NCBI RefSeq assembly: GCF_900103845.1
Contig: NZ_FNIJ01000016.1
Coordinates: 1-64,000, forward strand
Reading direction: 5' to 3'
Source of the DNA: Pseudomonas jinjuensis
GTDB taxonomy: Bacteria; Pseudomonadota; Gammaproteobacteria; Pseudomonadales; Pseudomonadaceae
DNA: 64,000 nucleotides
Positions 19,649 through 28,087 of this stretch are shown here, piece after piece; the first letter of the stretch is position 1, and every line of letters starts with the position of its first letter. The translations under genes and the position numbers were made by a program. The notes under the pieces are model-generated. The model searched no databases and was not told where the DNA came from. It was given only the letters and a program-made list of their open reading frames with translations.

Positions 19649-19663
19649 TGACATTTTTTGTCA
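19649..19663. promoter_or_regulatory. Inverted repeat upstream of pilA, candidate PilR site
   Basis: TGACATTTTTTGTCA, a perfect TGACA/TGTCA inverted repeat, 75-90 bases upstream of the sigma-54 promoter and just ahead of the pilB promoter. PilR of P. aeruginosa recognises repeated (C/G)TGTC elements at similar distance. Confidence 0.5.
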
Positions 19664-19679
19664 TGTGACTCCCGGGCAT

Positions 19680-19708
19680 TTGGCGCCAATCTGCCAGTGC
19701 GTTATAAG
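19680..19708 (+). promoter_or_regulatory. Sigma-70 promoter of pilB operon
   Basis: TTGGCG, 17-base spacer, TATAAG, ending 31 bases before the pilB ATG. Confidence 0.65.
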
Positions 19709-19739
19709 TTCAGAAAATTCTCATCCGATCCCGCCTCCC

Positions 19740-21443
19740 ATGAACGATCAAGTCGTCCTCTCCGGCCTCGCCCGCCAACTGGTTCTTGCCGAGCTGCTCG
19801 ATGAAAGGAGCGCCCAGCAGGCGCAGTTGCAGGCGCAGCGCAACAAGCTGTCGCTGGTGACCTACCTGGTGCAGAACAAGCTGGTGAAGAGCCGGCCGCT
19901 GACCGAGCTGGCCGCCGAGCAGTTCGGCGTGGCCTTCTGCGATCTGAGCAGCATCGACCGGGAAAGCATGCCCAGGGAGCTGGTCAGCGAGAAACTGGTG
20001 CGCCAGCACCGCGTCATCCCGCTCTGGCGCCGGGGCAACAAGCTGTTCGTCGGGCTCTCCGACCCCACCAACCACCAGGCCATCACCGACGTGCAGTTCA
20101 GCACCGGGCTGACCACCGAGGCCATCCTGGTGGAGGACGACAAGCTCGGCGACACCATCGAGAAGCTGTTCGAGAGTCCTAGCGGGGGCTTCGAAGACCT
20201 GGCCGATGTCGATCTCGATGGACTGGATATTGAAAGCGGCGATACGGAGCGAAAGGAAGAAGCCATCGGCGGCGATGCCGACGATGCCCCGGTGGTGCGT
20301 TTCGTCAACAAGATGCTGCTGGATGCCATCCGCGGCGGTTCCTCGGACCTGCACTTCGAGCCCTACGAGAAGGTCTACCGGGTGCGTTTTCGTACCGACG
20401 GCATCCTCCACGAGATGGCCAAGCCGCCAATCCAGCTGGCCAACCGCATCGGCGCACGCCTGAAGGTCATGGCCGGCCTGGATATCTCCGAGCGGCGCAA
20501 GCCGCAGGACGGCCGGATCAAGATGCGCGTGTCCAAGACCAAGTCCATCGACTTCCGCGTCAACACCATGCCCACCCTGTGGGGCGAGAAGGTCGTGATG
20601 CGGATTCTCGACGCCGCCAGCGCGCAGATGGGCATCGACGCCCTGGGTTACGAGGACGACCAGAAGCAGCTCTACCTGGACGCCCTGAAACAGCCGCAGG
20701 GGATGATCCTGGTCACCGGGCCGACCGGCTCCGGCAAGACCGTTTCCCTGTATACCGGCCTGAATATCCTCAATACCCCGGACATCAACATCTCCACCGC
20801 CGAGGACCCGGTGGAGATCAACCTGGAGGGCATCAACCAGGTCAACGTCAATCCCAAGCAGGGCATGGACTTCTCCCAGGCGCTGCGCGCCTTCCTGCGC
20901 CAGGACCCGGACGTGATCATGGTCGGCGAGATCCGCGACCTGGAAACCGCCGAGATCGCCATCAAGGCTGCCCAGACCGGCCACATGGTGATGTCCACCC
21001 TGCACACCAACAGCGCCGCGGAAACCCTGACCCGCCTGCTGAACATGGGTGTCGCCGCCTTCAACCTGGCCACCTCGGCCAACCTGATCATCGCCCAGCG
21101 CCTGGCCCGCCGGCTCTGCGCGCACTGCAAGAAGGAGCATGACATTCCGCACGAGGCGCTGCTGCAGGAAGGCTTCCCCGCCGACACGCTCGGCACCTTC
21201 AAGCTCTATGCCCCGGTGGGGTGCGAGAATTGCAAGGGCGGTTACAAGGGCCGGGTGGGTATTTATGAAGTGGTTAAAATCACTCCCGCCCTGCAGCGCA
21301 TTATCATGGAAGAAGGCAACTCCATGCAGATCGCCGAGCAGGCCCGCAAAGAAGGCTTCCGCGATCTGCGCACTTCCGGGCTGATGAAGGCCATGCAAGG
21401 CATCACCAGCCTCGAGGAAGTCAACCGCGTCACCAAGGATTAA
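19740..21443 (+). CDS. pilB: Type IV pilus extension ATPase PilB
   Basis: Hexameric cytoplasmic ATPase that powers pilus extension, 567 aa. Walker A GPTGSGKTVSLYTGL, Asp-box and Walker B stretch ending DPDVIMVGEIRD, His box GHMVMSTLHTN, and a C-terminal zinc-type tetracysteine (CAHCKKE and CENCKGG). Start at ATG 19740, in line with other PilB proteins; the open frame extends 25 codons upstream through the promoter. First gene of pilBCD, divergent from pilA. Confidence 0.96.
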   Translation: MNDQVVLSGLARQLVLAELLDERSAQQAQLQAQRNKLSLVTYLVQNKLVKSRPLTELAAEQFGVAFCDLSSIDRESMPRELVSEKLVRQHRVIPLWRRGNKLFVGLSDPTNHQAITDVQFSTGLTTEAILVEDDKLGDTIEKLFESPSGGFEDLADVDLDGLDIESGDTERKEEAIGGDADDAPVVRFVNKMLLDAIRGGSSDLHFEPYEKVYRVRFRTDGILHEMAKPPIQLANRIGARLKVMAGLDISERRKPQDGRIKMRVSKTKSIDFRVNTMPTLWGEKVVMRILDAASAQMGIDALGYEDDQKQLYLDALKQPQGMILVTGPTGSGKTVSLYTGLNILNTPDINISTAEDPVEINLEGINQVNVNPKQGMDFSQALRAFLRQDPDVIMVGEIRDLETAEIAIKAAQTGHMVMSTLHTNSAAETLTRLLNMGVAAFNLATSANLIIAQRLARRLCAHCKKEHDIPHEALLQEGFPADTLGTFKLYAPVGCENCKGGYKGRVGIYEVVKITPALQRIIMEEGNSMQIAEQARKEGFRDLRTSGLMKAMQGITSLEEVNRVTKD

Positions 21444-21446
21444 TCC

Positions 21447-22664
21447 ATGGCGGAAAAAGCACAAAGAATGAGTGTCTTCGTCTGGGAAGGCACCGACAGG
21501 AAGGGCGGGAAGATCAAGGGGGAGCTGTCGGGGACCAACACCGCGCTGGTCAAGGCGCAACTGCGCAAGCAGGGGATCAACCCGACCAGGGTGCGCAAGA
21601 AGGGCATATCCCTGCTGGGCGCGGGCAAGAAGATCAAGCCCCTGGACATCGCCCTGTTCACCCGCCAGATGGCGACCATGATGGGCGCTGGCGTGCCGCT
21701 GCTGCAGTCCTTCGACATCATCGCCGAAGGCTTCGACAACCCCAACATGCGCAAGCTGGTGGAAGACATCAAGCAGGAAGTGGCCGCCGGTAACAGCCTG
21801 GCCAATTCCCTGCGCAAGAAGCCGCAGTATTTCGACGACCTGTACTGCAACCTGGTGGATGCCGGCGAACAGTCCGGTGCGCTGGAAGCACTGCTGGACC
21901 GGGTGGCAACCTACAAGGAAAAGACCGAGTCGCTGAAGGCCAAGATCAAGAAGGCGATGACCTACCCCATCGCGGTAGTTGTCGTCGCAGTCATCGTTTC
22001 GGCGATCCTGCTGATCAAGGTAGTTCCGCAGTTCCAGTCGGTGTTCTCCAGCTTCGGCGCCGAGCTTCCGGCCTTCACCATGATGGTCATTCATCTTTCC
22101 GAAGCGCTGCAGAAGTGGTGGTTCATCTTCCTGGTGGCGCTGTTCGCCATCGCCTTCGCCTTCCGCGCCGCCCATAGGCGATCGGAGAAATTCCGCGACT
22201 CGGTCGACCGCACCATCCTCAGGCTTCCCATCGTCGGCCCGATCCTCTACAAGTCCGCCATCGCCCGCTATGCGCGCACCCTGTCCACCACCTTCGCCGC
22301 CGGTGTGCCGCTGGTGGAGGCGCTGGATTCCGTGGCCGGCGCGACCGGCAACGTGGTGTTCCGCAATGCCGTGAACCGGATCAAGCAGGATGTCTCGGCG
22401 GGTACCCAGCTGAACTTCTCCATGCGCACCACCGGCGTCTTTCCCAGCATGGCCATCCAGATGGCCGCCATCGGCGAGGAATCGGGCTCACTGGACTCCA
22501 TGCTGGACAAGGTCGCCTCCTTCTACGAGGAAGAGGTCGACAACGCCGTGGACAACCTCACCACCCTGATGGAGCCGATGATCATGGCCGTACTGGGTGT
22601 GCTGGTGGGCGGCCTGATCATTGCCATGTACCTGCCCATTTTCCAACTCGGCTCAGTCGTCTAG
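21447..22664 (+). CDS. pilC: Type IV pilus inner-membrane platform protein PilC
   Basis: Platform protein that couples PilB to pilin assembly, 405 aa. Two T2SSF domains (ALFTRQMATMMGAGVPLLQS... and AIARYARTLSTTFAAGVPLVEAL...) with membrane helices near 165-190, 215-235 and 370-395. Starts three bases after the pilB stop. Confidence 0.96.
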   Translation: MAEKAQRMSVFVWEGTDRKGGKIKGELSGTNTALVKAQLRKQGINPTRVRKKGISLLGAGKKIKPLDIALFTRQMATMMGAGVPLLQSFDIIAEGFDNPNMRKLVEDIKQEVAAGNSLANSLRKKPQYFDDLYCNLVDAGEQSGALEALLDRVATYKEKTESLKAKIKKAMTYPIAVVVVAVIVSAILLIKVVPQFQSVFSSFGAELPAFTMMVIHLSEALQKWWFIFLVALFAIAFAFRAAHRRSEKFRDSVDRTILRLPIVGPILYKSAIARYARTLSTTFAAGVPLVEALDSVAGATGNVVFRNAVNRIKQDVSAGTQLNFSMRTTGVFPSMAIQMAAIGEESGSLDSMLDKVASFYEEEVDNAVDNLTTLMEPMIMAVLGVLVGGLIIAMYLPIFQLGSVV

Positions 22665-22667
22665 AAC

Positions 22668-23540
22668 ATGTCCGTTATCGAATTACTGGCCAGCCAAGCG
22701 CTGGCCTTTGTTTTCTGTGCTGCCCTGCTCGGCCTGCTGATCGGCAGCTTCCTCAATGTGGTCATCCACCGCCTGCCACGGATGATGGAACTGGAGTGGC
22801 GGCAACAGGCCCGCGAGACGCTCAGCCTGCCGGAGCACGGGCCAAAGGAAATCTACAACCTGGTCCTGCCGCACTCCGAATGCCCGCACTGCGGGCACGC
22901 CATCCGCGCCTGGGAGAACATTCCCGTGCTCAGCTACCTGGCGCTGCGCGGCAAGTGCTCGTCCTGCAAGGCGCCGATCAGCGCCCGCTATCCGCTGGTC
23001 GAGCTGGCCACCGCCCTGCTCTCCGGCTTCATCGCCTGGCATTTCGGCTTCACCTGGCAGGCCGGCGCGATGCTGCTGCTGAGCTGGGGCCTGCTGGCGA
23101 TGAGCATGATCGACGTCGACCACCAGCTGCTGCCGGACGCGCTGGTGCTGCCGCTGCTCTGGCTGGGGCTGATCGCCAACTCCTTCGGGCTGTTCGCCGA
23201 CCTCGGAGATGCGCTGTGGGGCGCGGTGTTCGGCTATCTCAGCCTGTGGTCGGTGTACTGGGCGTTCAAGCTGCTGACCGGCAAGGAAGGCATGGGCTAC
23301 GGCGACTTCAAGCTGCTCGCCATGCTCGGCGCCTGGGGCGGCTGGCAGGTGCTGCCGCTGACCATCCTGCTGTCGTCGCTGGTCGGCGCCGTGCTGGGGC
23401 TGATCCTGCTGCGCCTGCGCAACGCGGAAAGCGGCACGCCGATCCCCTTCGGCCCCTACCTGGCGATCGCCGGCTGGATCGCCCTGCTCTGGGGTGATCA
23501 AATAACCAGCAGCTACCTGCAATTCGCTGGCTTCAGATAG
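22668..23540 (+). CDS. pilD: Prepilin peptidase/N-methyltransferase PilD
   Basis: Polytopic aspartic protease that cleaves and N-methylates prepilins; it should process PilA, both minor pilin sets here, and type II secretion pseudopilins. 290 aa. The N-terminal cytoplasmic domain has the four-cysteine motif (CPHCGH, CSSCK). Catalytic Asp motifs are DVDHQLLPD near residue 150 and GYGDFKLLA near 213. It follows pilC by three bases. Confidence 0.96.
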   Translation: MSVIELLASQALAFVFCAALLGLLIGSFLNVVIHRLPRMMELEWRQQARETLSLPEHGPKEIYNLVLPHSECPHCGHAIRAWENIPVLSYLALRGKCSSCKAPISARYPLVELATALLSGFIAWHFGFTWQAGAMLLLSWGLLAMSMIDVDHQLLPDALVLPLLWLGLIANSFGLFADLGDALWGAVFGYLSLWSVYWAFKLLTGKEGMGYGDFKLLAMLGAWGGWQVLPLTILLSSLVGAVLGLILLRLRNAESGTPIPFGPYLAIAGWIALLWGDQITSSYLQFAGFR

Positions 23541-23650
23541 TCAGAAGCTGTTCATGATCTGCTCGCGAGATCGTAAACAGGTTCTCAGGAAACTCCCGAC
23601 TCGCTAGGATGCGTTCCCCCTGAAGCCACACGAACGGCCCGAGGAGAACG

Positions 23651-24259
23651 ATGAAACCCTGGATTCTTGGCCTTACCGGCGGCATCGGCAGCGGCAAGAG
23701 CGCTGCCGCCGCGCACTTTTCCGCACTGGGCGTGCACATGGTCGATGCCGACCATGCGGCGCGCTGGGTGGTGGAGCCGGGCCGTCCCGCGCTGGCGCGG
23801 ATCGTCGATCGCTTCGGCGAGGAAATGCTGCTGCCCGACGGCCAGCTCGACCGCGCCGCGCTGCGCGAGCGGATCTTCCGCTCCGAGGACGAGCGCCGCT
23901 GGCTGGAACAGCTGCTGCACCCGCTGATCGGCGAGGAAATCTCCACCAACCTGGCCCAGGCCGAGTCGCCCTACGCGATCCTGGTGTCGCCGCTGCTGGT
24001 CGAGTCCGGACAGAAGCGCATGACCCGCCGCGTACTGGTGGTGGACACCCCGGAGCACCTGCAGCTGGAGCGCACCATGCGTCGGGACAATGTTCCGGAA
24101 GAGCAGGTTCGGGCGATTCTCAAGGCGCAGGCCCAGCGCGAGGAACGCCTGAAGTACGCCGACGACATCCTGGTGAACGACGCCGACCTGGCGCACCTGC
24201 AGCGCGAAGTCGAGCGGCTGCACGATTTCTATCTCAGCCTGCGAGGAGGACAACCATGA
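23651..24259 (+). CDS. coaE: Dephospho-CoA kinase
   Basis: Last step of coenzyme A synthesis: ATP-dependent 3'-phosphorylation of dephospho-CoA. 202 aa. P-loop [12 protein letters not shown] at residues 6-17; [13 protein letters not shown] and PLLVESG are typical CoaE segments. GAGGAG precedes the ATG. The coaE stop overlaps the yacG start by four bases. Confidence 0.95.
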   Translation: MKPWILGLTGGIGSGKSAAAAHFSALGVHMVDADHAARWVVEPGRPALARIVDRFGEEMLLPDGQLDRAALRERIFRSEDERRWLEQLLHPLIGEEISTNLAQAESPYAILVSPLLVESGQKRMTRRVLVVDTPEHLQLERTMRRDNVPEEQVRAILKAQAQREERLKYADDILVNDADLAHLQREVERLHDFYLSLRGGQP

Positions 24260-24462
24260 GCCAGCCCCTGATCGTGGAATGCCCCACCTGCGGCGCACCG
24301 GTGGAATGGAGCGACAAGAGCCCGTACCGGCCGTTCTGTTCCGACCGCTGCAAACTGATCGACCTCGGCGCCTGGGCGGCAGAGGAGCATGCGATTCCGG
24401 GTGACGATCTGGAAGACGAGGTGTTTTCCGGCGACCTGGATGCGCCGCGGCGGGGGCATTGA
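24256..24462 (+). CDS. yacG: DNA gyrase inhibitor / zinc-binding protein YacG
   Basis: A 68-aa zinc protein with the Cys4 site CPTCGAP...FCSDRCK, then the conserved [15 protein letters not shown]. In E. coli YacG binds GyrB and inhibits gyrase. It is coupled to coaE by an ATGA overlap and ends the pilBCD-coaE-yacG block. Confidence 0.92.
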   Translation: MSQPLIVECPTCGAPVEWSDKSPYRPFCSDRCKLIDLGAWAAEEHAIPGDDLEDEVFSGDLDAPRRGH

Positions 24463-25466
24463 GGACGGTTTATTGGTTCCCCGCGTTCGCGCGTGGGAAC
24501 CAATAAGGGTGGGTGACGTTGTAGGAGCGAGCGGGCCGGGGCGGGCCATGTCCGCGAATCGCACCCATGGCGCGCCTACGTTTTCGGCGAACGCCTGGGC
24601 CGGGGCATACGTAGGGTGAATGGGGCTTTTTCCATCCACCATTCGCGTGACTCTCAACATCGATGGAGAGCCGCTCCCACAAATCGCCAGAGTGCCAAAC
24701 CTGTAGGAGCCAGCTTGCTGGCGATCATCCATGCCAGCCGGCGACACAGCGATCGCCGGATCGTTCGGGATCGCCAGCAAGCTGGCTCCTACGAAGAGCG
24801 GCGGCATTTCACGGATCGAGCACGCCGGGGTGGGCGATCACTTCGGCAACGAGCCGACATCGGCCACCACCACAACGCCATGCCCCTGTAGGAGCGGGCC
24901 ATGCCCGCGAATCGCACCCATGGCGAGCCTACGTTTTCGGCGAACGCCTGGGCCAGGGCATACGTAGGGTGGATGGGGCTTTTTCCATCCACCATTCGCG
25001 CGGCTCTCAACATCGATGGAGAGCCGCTCCCACAAATCACCAGAGTGCCAAACCTGTAGGAGCCAGCTTGCTGGCGATCATCCATGCCAGCCGGCGACAC
25101 AGCGATGGCCGGATCGTTCGGAATCGCCAGCAAGCTGGCTCCTACGAAGAGCGGCGGCACTTCACGGAACGAGCGGGCCGGAGCGGGCGATCACTTCGGC
25201 AGCGAACCGGCATCGGTCGCCACCATAGTGCCATGGCCCTGTAGGAGCGAGCTTGCTCGCGAACCCCAGCCCCGCAGCGGGGTTCGTTCGCGAGCAGCCC
25301 CCTCCCCCTAACCCTCTCCCGGAGGGAGAGGGGACCGCTCGAAGTTGCCGGTTGGCACGACATTCCCCCCCGGATGCCGGGGCATACGTAGGGTGGATCA
25401 CGCTCCATCGATCCACCATTCCCGAGCGCCAGGGCCAGGATGGTGGATGGAAAAAGCCCCATCCCC
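24463..25466. repeat. 1-kb gene-free repeat island with 353-bp tandem duplication
   Basis: No plausible gene. Two copies of a 353-bp unit lie in direct tandem, about 24546-24898 and 24899-25250; for example CATCGATGGAGAGCCGCTCC occurs at 24658 and 25011, and CCGCGAATCGCACCCATGGC at 24552 and 24905. Each unit contains a GTAGGGTG(A/G)ATGGGGCTTT element, a head-to-head pair of GGAGCCAGCTTGCTGGCGAT palindromes (first copy near 24702-24724 and 24769-24791), and a GTAGGAGCGGGCC element. A GTAGGAGCGAGCTTGCTCGC unit (25241-25263) and further GTAGGGTGGATC units follow. The copies are roughly 90 percent identical by eye. Confidence 0.85.
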
Positions 25467-26162
25467 CTAGGTGTCATCATTCTTGTCTTCCTCCTTCCAC
25501 GGCGCCTGCAGGTAGCGCGTGCGGTTGAAGGTTTCCAGCCAGTCCGGATAGAACACCACCAGTCCGGTGATCACCGTGCCGTTGATGAACGCCTCGGGGA
25601 ACATCACCAGCCACAGGTAGCCGAAGAAGTCCTCCAGCCAGGGCGGCATCGGGAAGATGCCATCGACCCAGAGCACGCCGAGGCCGAGCATCAGGCAGCA
25701 GACCGCGGTCAGCGCCGCCGGGAAGAAGCACGAGCAGAAGATGTAGACGAACAGGTTCCGCGGCTGGCGGCGCTCGACGAAGATCGCCGCCAGCTCGGTG
25801 ATCAGCACCGGCACCAGCACCAGCAGCACGCCGTTCACGCCGATCGCCAGCCAGTCCTGGCGGTCGAGCAGGCACAGGCCGATCTGCGCCACCAGCCCCA
25901 CCAGTATCGCGAAGGGCCAGTCGAGCAGCAGGGTCACGGCGGTCATGCCGAGGAAATGGAAGGACACGCCGGAATCGAAATCCCGCCGCACCAGCCACAG
26001 GAAGAACACGCCGAGCATGGTGCCGAACACCAGGTGCTGGCGGCGGAAGTCGCTGATCAGCTCCAGCCAGGGCGCGCGCCAGGCGGCCAGCAGGACCATG
26101 GGCAGGTAGATCGCCCAGCCGATCTCCAGGCTCTCTTCGGACAACAGTTGCGCGGCGATCAC
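25467..26162 (-). CDS. Integral membrane protein, ECF-type/CbiM-like permease family (tentative)
   Basis: A 231-aa protein with six to seven hydrophobic segments (IGWAIYLPMVLLAAW, LVFGTMLGVFFLWLV, FLGMTAVTLLLDWP, FAILVGLVAQIGLCLL, GVLLVLVPVLITELAAIF, LFVYIFCSCFFPAALTAVCCLML, INGTVITGLVVFYP). The GVSFHFLGMTAV and FPEAFINGTVITG motifs resemble CbiM-type energy-coupling-factor permeases, but no ATPase or partner gene is nearby, so transport of a metal or vitamin is only a guess. Start is GTG 26162, in a GTGA overlap with the upstream stop. Confidence 0.6.
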   Translation of the reverse strand: MIAAQLLSEESLEIGWAIYLPMVLLAAWRAPWLELISDFRRQHLVFGTMLGVFFLWLVRRDFDSGVSFHFLGMTAVTLLLDWPFAILVGLVAQIGLCLLDRQDWLAIGVNGVLLVLVPVLITELAAIFVERRQPRNLFVYIFCSCFFPAALTAVCCLMLGLGVLWVDGIFPMPPWLEDFFGYLWLVMFPEAFINGTVITGLVVFYPDWLETFNRTRYLQAPWKEEDKNDDT

Positions 26163-26629
26163 CGGGGGGCCTGCTCCAGCGCTCCGCGCAGTTGCGCGGC
26201 GGAATCGAAGGCCTGGCTGGAAACCAGCCGCCCGCGATCCAGCTGCAGCCACAGCACCTTCTTCTCCGGCACCTGTGGATAACGGTTGACCACCCGCGGC
26301 TCGCGATCCAGCAGCACCCGGTAGGTGTAGTCGCGCATGGCCGGCACGGCGAACAGCTTCGAAACCATGGCGGGCATGCGGCTGACGTCGGCGACGAACA
26401 GCGCATGCCGCGCTTCGAGGTAGCCCTGCGGGCGCCCGGCCAGCGCCTCCTTCACCAGCCCGGCGCCGGTCATGTCGCGGGTGATCAGCAGGATGCGCAG
26501 CTCATCGTTGAGCGTGTAGGGCTTGTCGAACTGGTCGAGCAGGGTCCAGCCGGTCGGCAGTCCCCCGTCCCCGGCATGCGCCAGCGACGCCAGCAGGCAC
26601 AGCAGCAGCGACCCGCAGAGTTTTCTCAT
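26159..26629 (-). CDS. Periplasmic protein of unknown function, thioredoxin-like fold possible
   Basis: A 156-aa protein with a clear signal peptide (MRKLCGSLLLCLLASLAHAG, cleavage near residue 19). The mature part reads like a peroxiredoxin/thioredoxin-fold relative (GWTLLDQFDKPYTLNDELRI; HALFVADVSRMP; KVLWLQLDRGRLVSSQAF) but has no CxxC. Function unknown. It is the middle gene of a three-gene minus-strand operon: 3 bases after the GNAT gene and overlapping the membrane-protein start. Confidence 0.6.
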   Translation of the reverse strand: MRKLCGSLLLCLLASLAHAGDGGLPTGWTLLDQFDKPYTLNDELRILLITRDMTGAGLVKEALAGRPQGYLEARHALFVADVSRMPAMVSKLFAVPAMRDYTYRVLLDREPRVVNRYPQVPEKKVLWLQLDRGRLVSSQAFDSAAQLRGALEQAPR

Positions 26630-26632
26630 CTG

Positions 26633-27049
26633 TCATCTCCCGACTGAATAGACCTGGATGTCCTCGCGACGCTGCCAGTCCTGCTGGGCATCCCAGAAGG
26701 CCAGCGCCTGCGGCTCGTCGCGCAGGACGAATACGTGGGACTTGCCGATCCCCAGCCGCGCCAGGCGGGCCAGCGCCTCATCCAGCAGGGCGCGCGCCAG
26801 GCCACGGCCGCGAAAGCCCTGGTCGACCAGCAGATGCTGCAGGTAGCCACGGCGCCCGTCGTGCCCGACCAGCAGGCTGCCGACGATGCCGCCGTCGTCC
26901 TCCAGCACCAGGCTGAGGCCGGGATTGCGTTCGAGATAGGCGACGAAGGGCGCGTACTCGTCGTCCCGGCGCAACTGGATGCCCGGCGTGCGCGCCCACA
27001 GCGCGACGAGTTGCGGATGATCGGCGGGAGTGGCTGGGCGCAGCAGCAT
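26633..27049 (-). CDS. GNAT-family N-acetyltransferase
   Basis: A 138-aa acetyl-CoA-dependent acetyltransferase of unknown substrate. GNAT features: [16 protein letters not shown], then the acetyl-CoA pyrophosphate loop [18 protein letters not shown] (R-G-x-G-L-A), and the C-terminal [15 protein letters not shown]. First gene of the GNAT / periplasmic protein / membrane protein operon, divergent from the DUF1780 gene. Confidence 0.85.
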   Translation of the reverse strand: MLLRPATPADHPQLVALWARTPGIQLRRDDEYAPFVAYLERNPGLSLVLEDDGGIVGSLLVGHDGRRGYLQHLLVDQGFRGRGLARALLDEALARLARLGIGKSHVFVLRDEPQALAFWDAQQDWQRREDIQVYSVGR

Positions 27050-27164
27050 CGACTGGTTCCTGGGGAGGCTGAGGACAAGTCTACACGGCCACCCCGCAGT
27101 CCGGAGCGCTACTCTCGGCCAGGATGCGGTCGATTGGCGCGGCCTTCGCGGCTACGCTGAAGGC

Positions 27165-27794
27165 ATGAACGAGTCCGATTATCTGCGCCTGCTGACCCGC
27201 CAGGCCGAGCAGGCCAACGATTTCCTCTCCAACGCCCGCAAGTGGGAGCGGGAATGCTGGGCCTGCGAGCGCCTGCTGTCGGCGCTCAACGTGCAGTACC
27301 GCCGGGAAGACTTCATCGCCCCCACCCAGCAGCCGCCCGACGTGCTGTTTCGCGACGCCTGCTTCGAGGTGTTCTTCGTGCTCGATCCCGGCCGCCGCCT
27401 CAACGAGGAATGGCGCGAGGAACTGCTGCGCCGCCGTTCCGCGCGCAGCCTGAACCAGCTGATCCGCCGCGAGCAGCGGCCGCGGCGGATTCCCTGCGCG
27501 GAACTGCAGGCGCGGCTGGCGCCGACCCTGCGCAAGAAGGCGCACAACTACCGGGAGCGCGGGATCGATCCCGGCGAACTGGACCTGGTCGCCTTCGTCA
27601 GCCTCAGGCGCGAAACGCCGGATTTCGGCACGCCCTTTCCGCCGCCCACGGAATACCTCCGCCAGGGCTGGCGCTCGCTGTCGCTGGTCGGCCCGACCTT
27701 CGCCCGCGTGCTGTTCGCCCACCTGGACGCGCCGGACTTCCTCCGTGGCAACCTCGGACGCAGCGTGCTGTTCGACATGGGCGTCGGCCTGTAG
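27165..27794 (+). CDS. DUF1780 protein, predicted endonuclease-fold
   Basis: A 209-aa cytosolic protein of the DUF1780 family, conserved in Pseudomonas beside ndh and possibly related to restriction-endonuclease folds. The segment VQYRREDFIAPTQQPPDVLF followed by CFEVFFVLDPG contains a D...(E)xF pattern compatible with a PD-(D/E)xK core, but activity is unproven. Start ATG at 27165. Confidence 0.75.
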   Translation: MNESDYLRLLTRQAEQANDFLSNARKWERECWACERLLSALNVQYRREDFIAPTQQPPDVLFRDACFEVFFVLDPGRRLNEEWREELLRRRSARSLNQLIRREQRPRRIPCAELQARLAPTLRKKAHNYRERGIDPGELDLVAFVSLRRETPDFGTPFPPPTEYLRQGWRSLSLVGPTFARVLFAHLDAPDFLRGNLGRSVLFDMGVGL

Positions 27795-27813
27795 CCGCTT
27801 CGCAAGTTGCCGA

Positions 27814-27842
27814 TTGAGGGCGCCAGGGCGCACGTCTAGAAT
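27814..27842 (+). promoter_or_regulatory. Sigma-70 promoter for DUF3094 gene / ndh
   Basis: TTGAGG, exact 17-base spacer, TAGAAT; 27 bases before the small gene's ATG. It probably also drives ndh, 47 bases after that gene. Confidence 0.6.
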
Positions 27843-27869
27843 GCTTCGCATTACAAACGGAGGCCCCTC

Positions 27870-28040
27870 ATGCCCAGTCGTCTGAGCCCCGAAGACCAGC
27901 AGAAGGTCGAGCAATACCTCAGCTCCCCCGTCCACCAGGTCAAGCGCGCGCCGTTCCGGCCGTGGCTGATGATGGGCGCGCTGCTTCTCGTGGTCATCGC
28001 GCTGGGCCTGCTCAGCCGCCTCCTGGCCTATCTGGCATGA
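27870..28040 (+). CDS. Small membrane protein, DUF3094 family
   Basis: A 56-aa protein: MPSRLSPEDQQKVEQYL, then a single C-terminal membrane helix (LMMGALLLVVIALGLLSRLL). GGAGG ribosome-binding site eight bases before the ATG. It lies immediately upstream of ndh and is probably co-transcribed. Function unknown. Confidence 0.75.
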   Translation: MPSRLSPEDQQKVEQYLSSPVHQVKRAPFRPWLMMGALLLVVIALGLLSRLLAYLA

Positions 28041-28087
28041 CCAGTCCCCACGGCCCGCACAGGATTCCCAACCTATGAGACCCACTC

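Noticed and set aside
15467-19740. Integrated prophage or IS element at tRNA-Thr
   Set aside because: No integrase, transposase or duplicated tRNA end is seen; the lower-GC genes are explained as a pilin allele cassette.
24663-25244. 193-codon frame in the repeat island after yacG
   Set aside because: It consists of translated REP palindromes repeated in tandem, with no ribosome-binding site and no protein-like composition.
24546-25250. CRISPR array
   Set aside because: The repeat has only two long copies of 353 bp and imperfect identity, with no short regularly spaced repeats and no cas genes.
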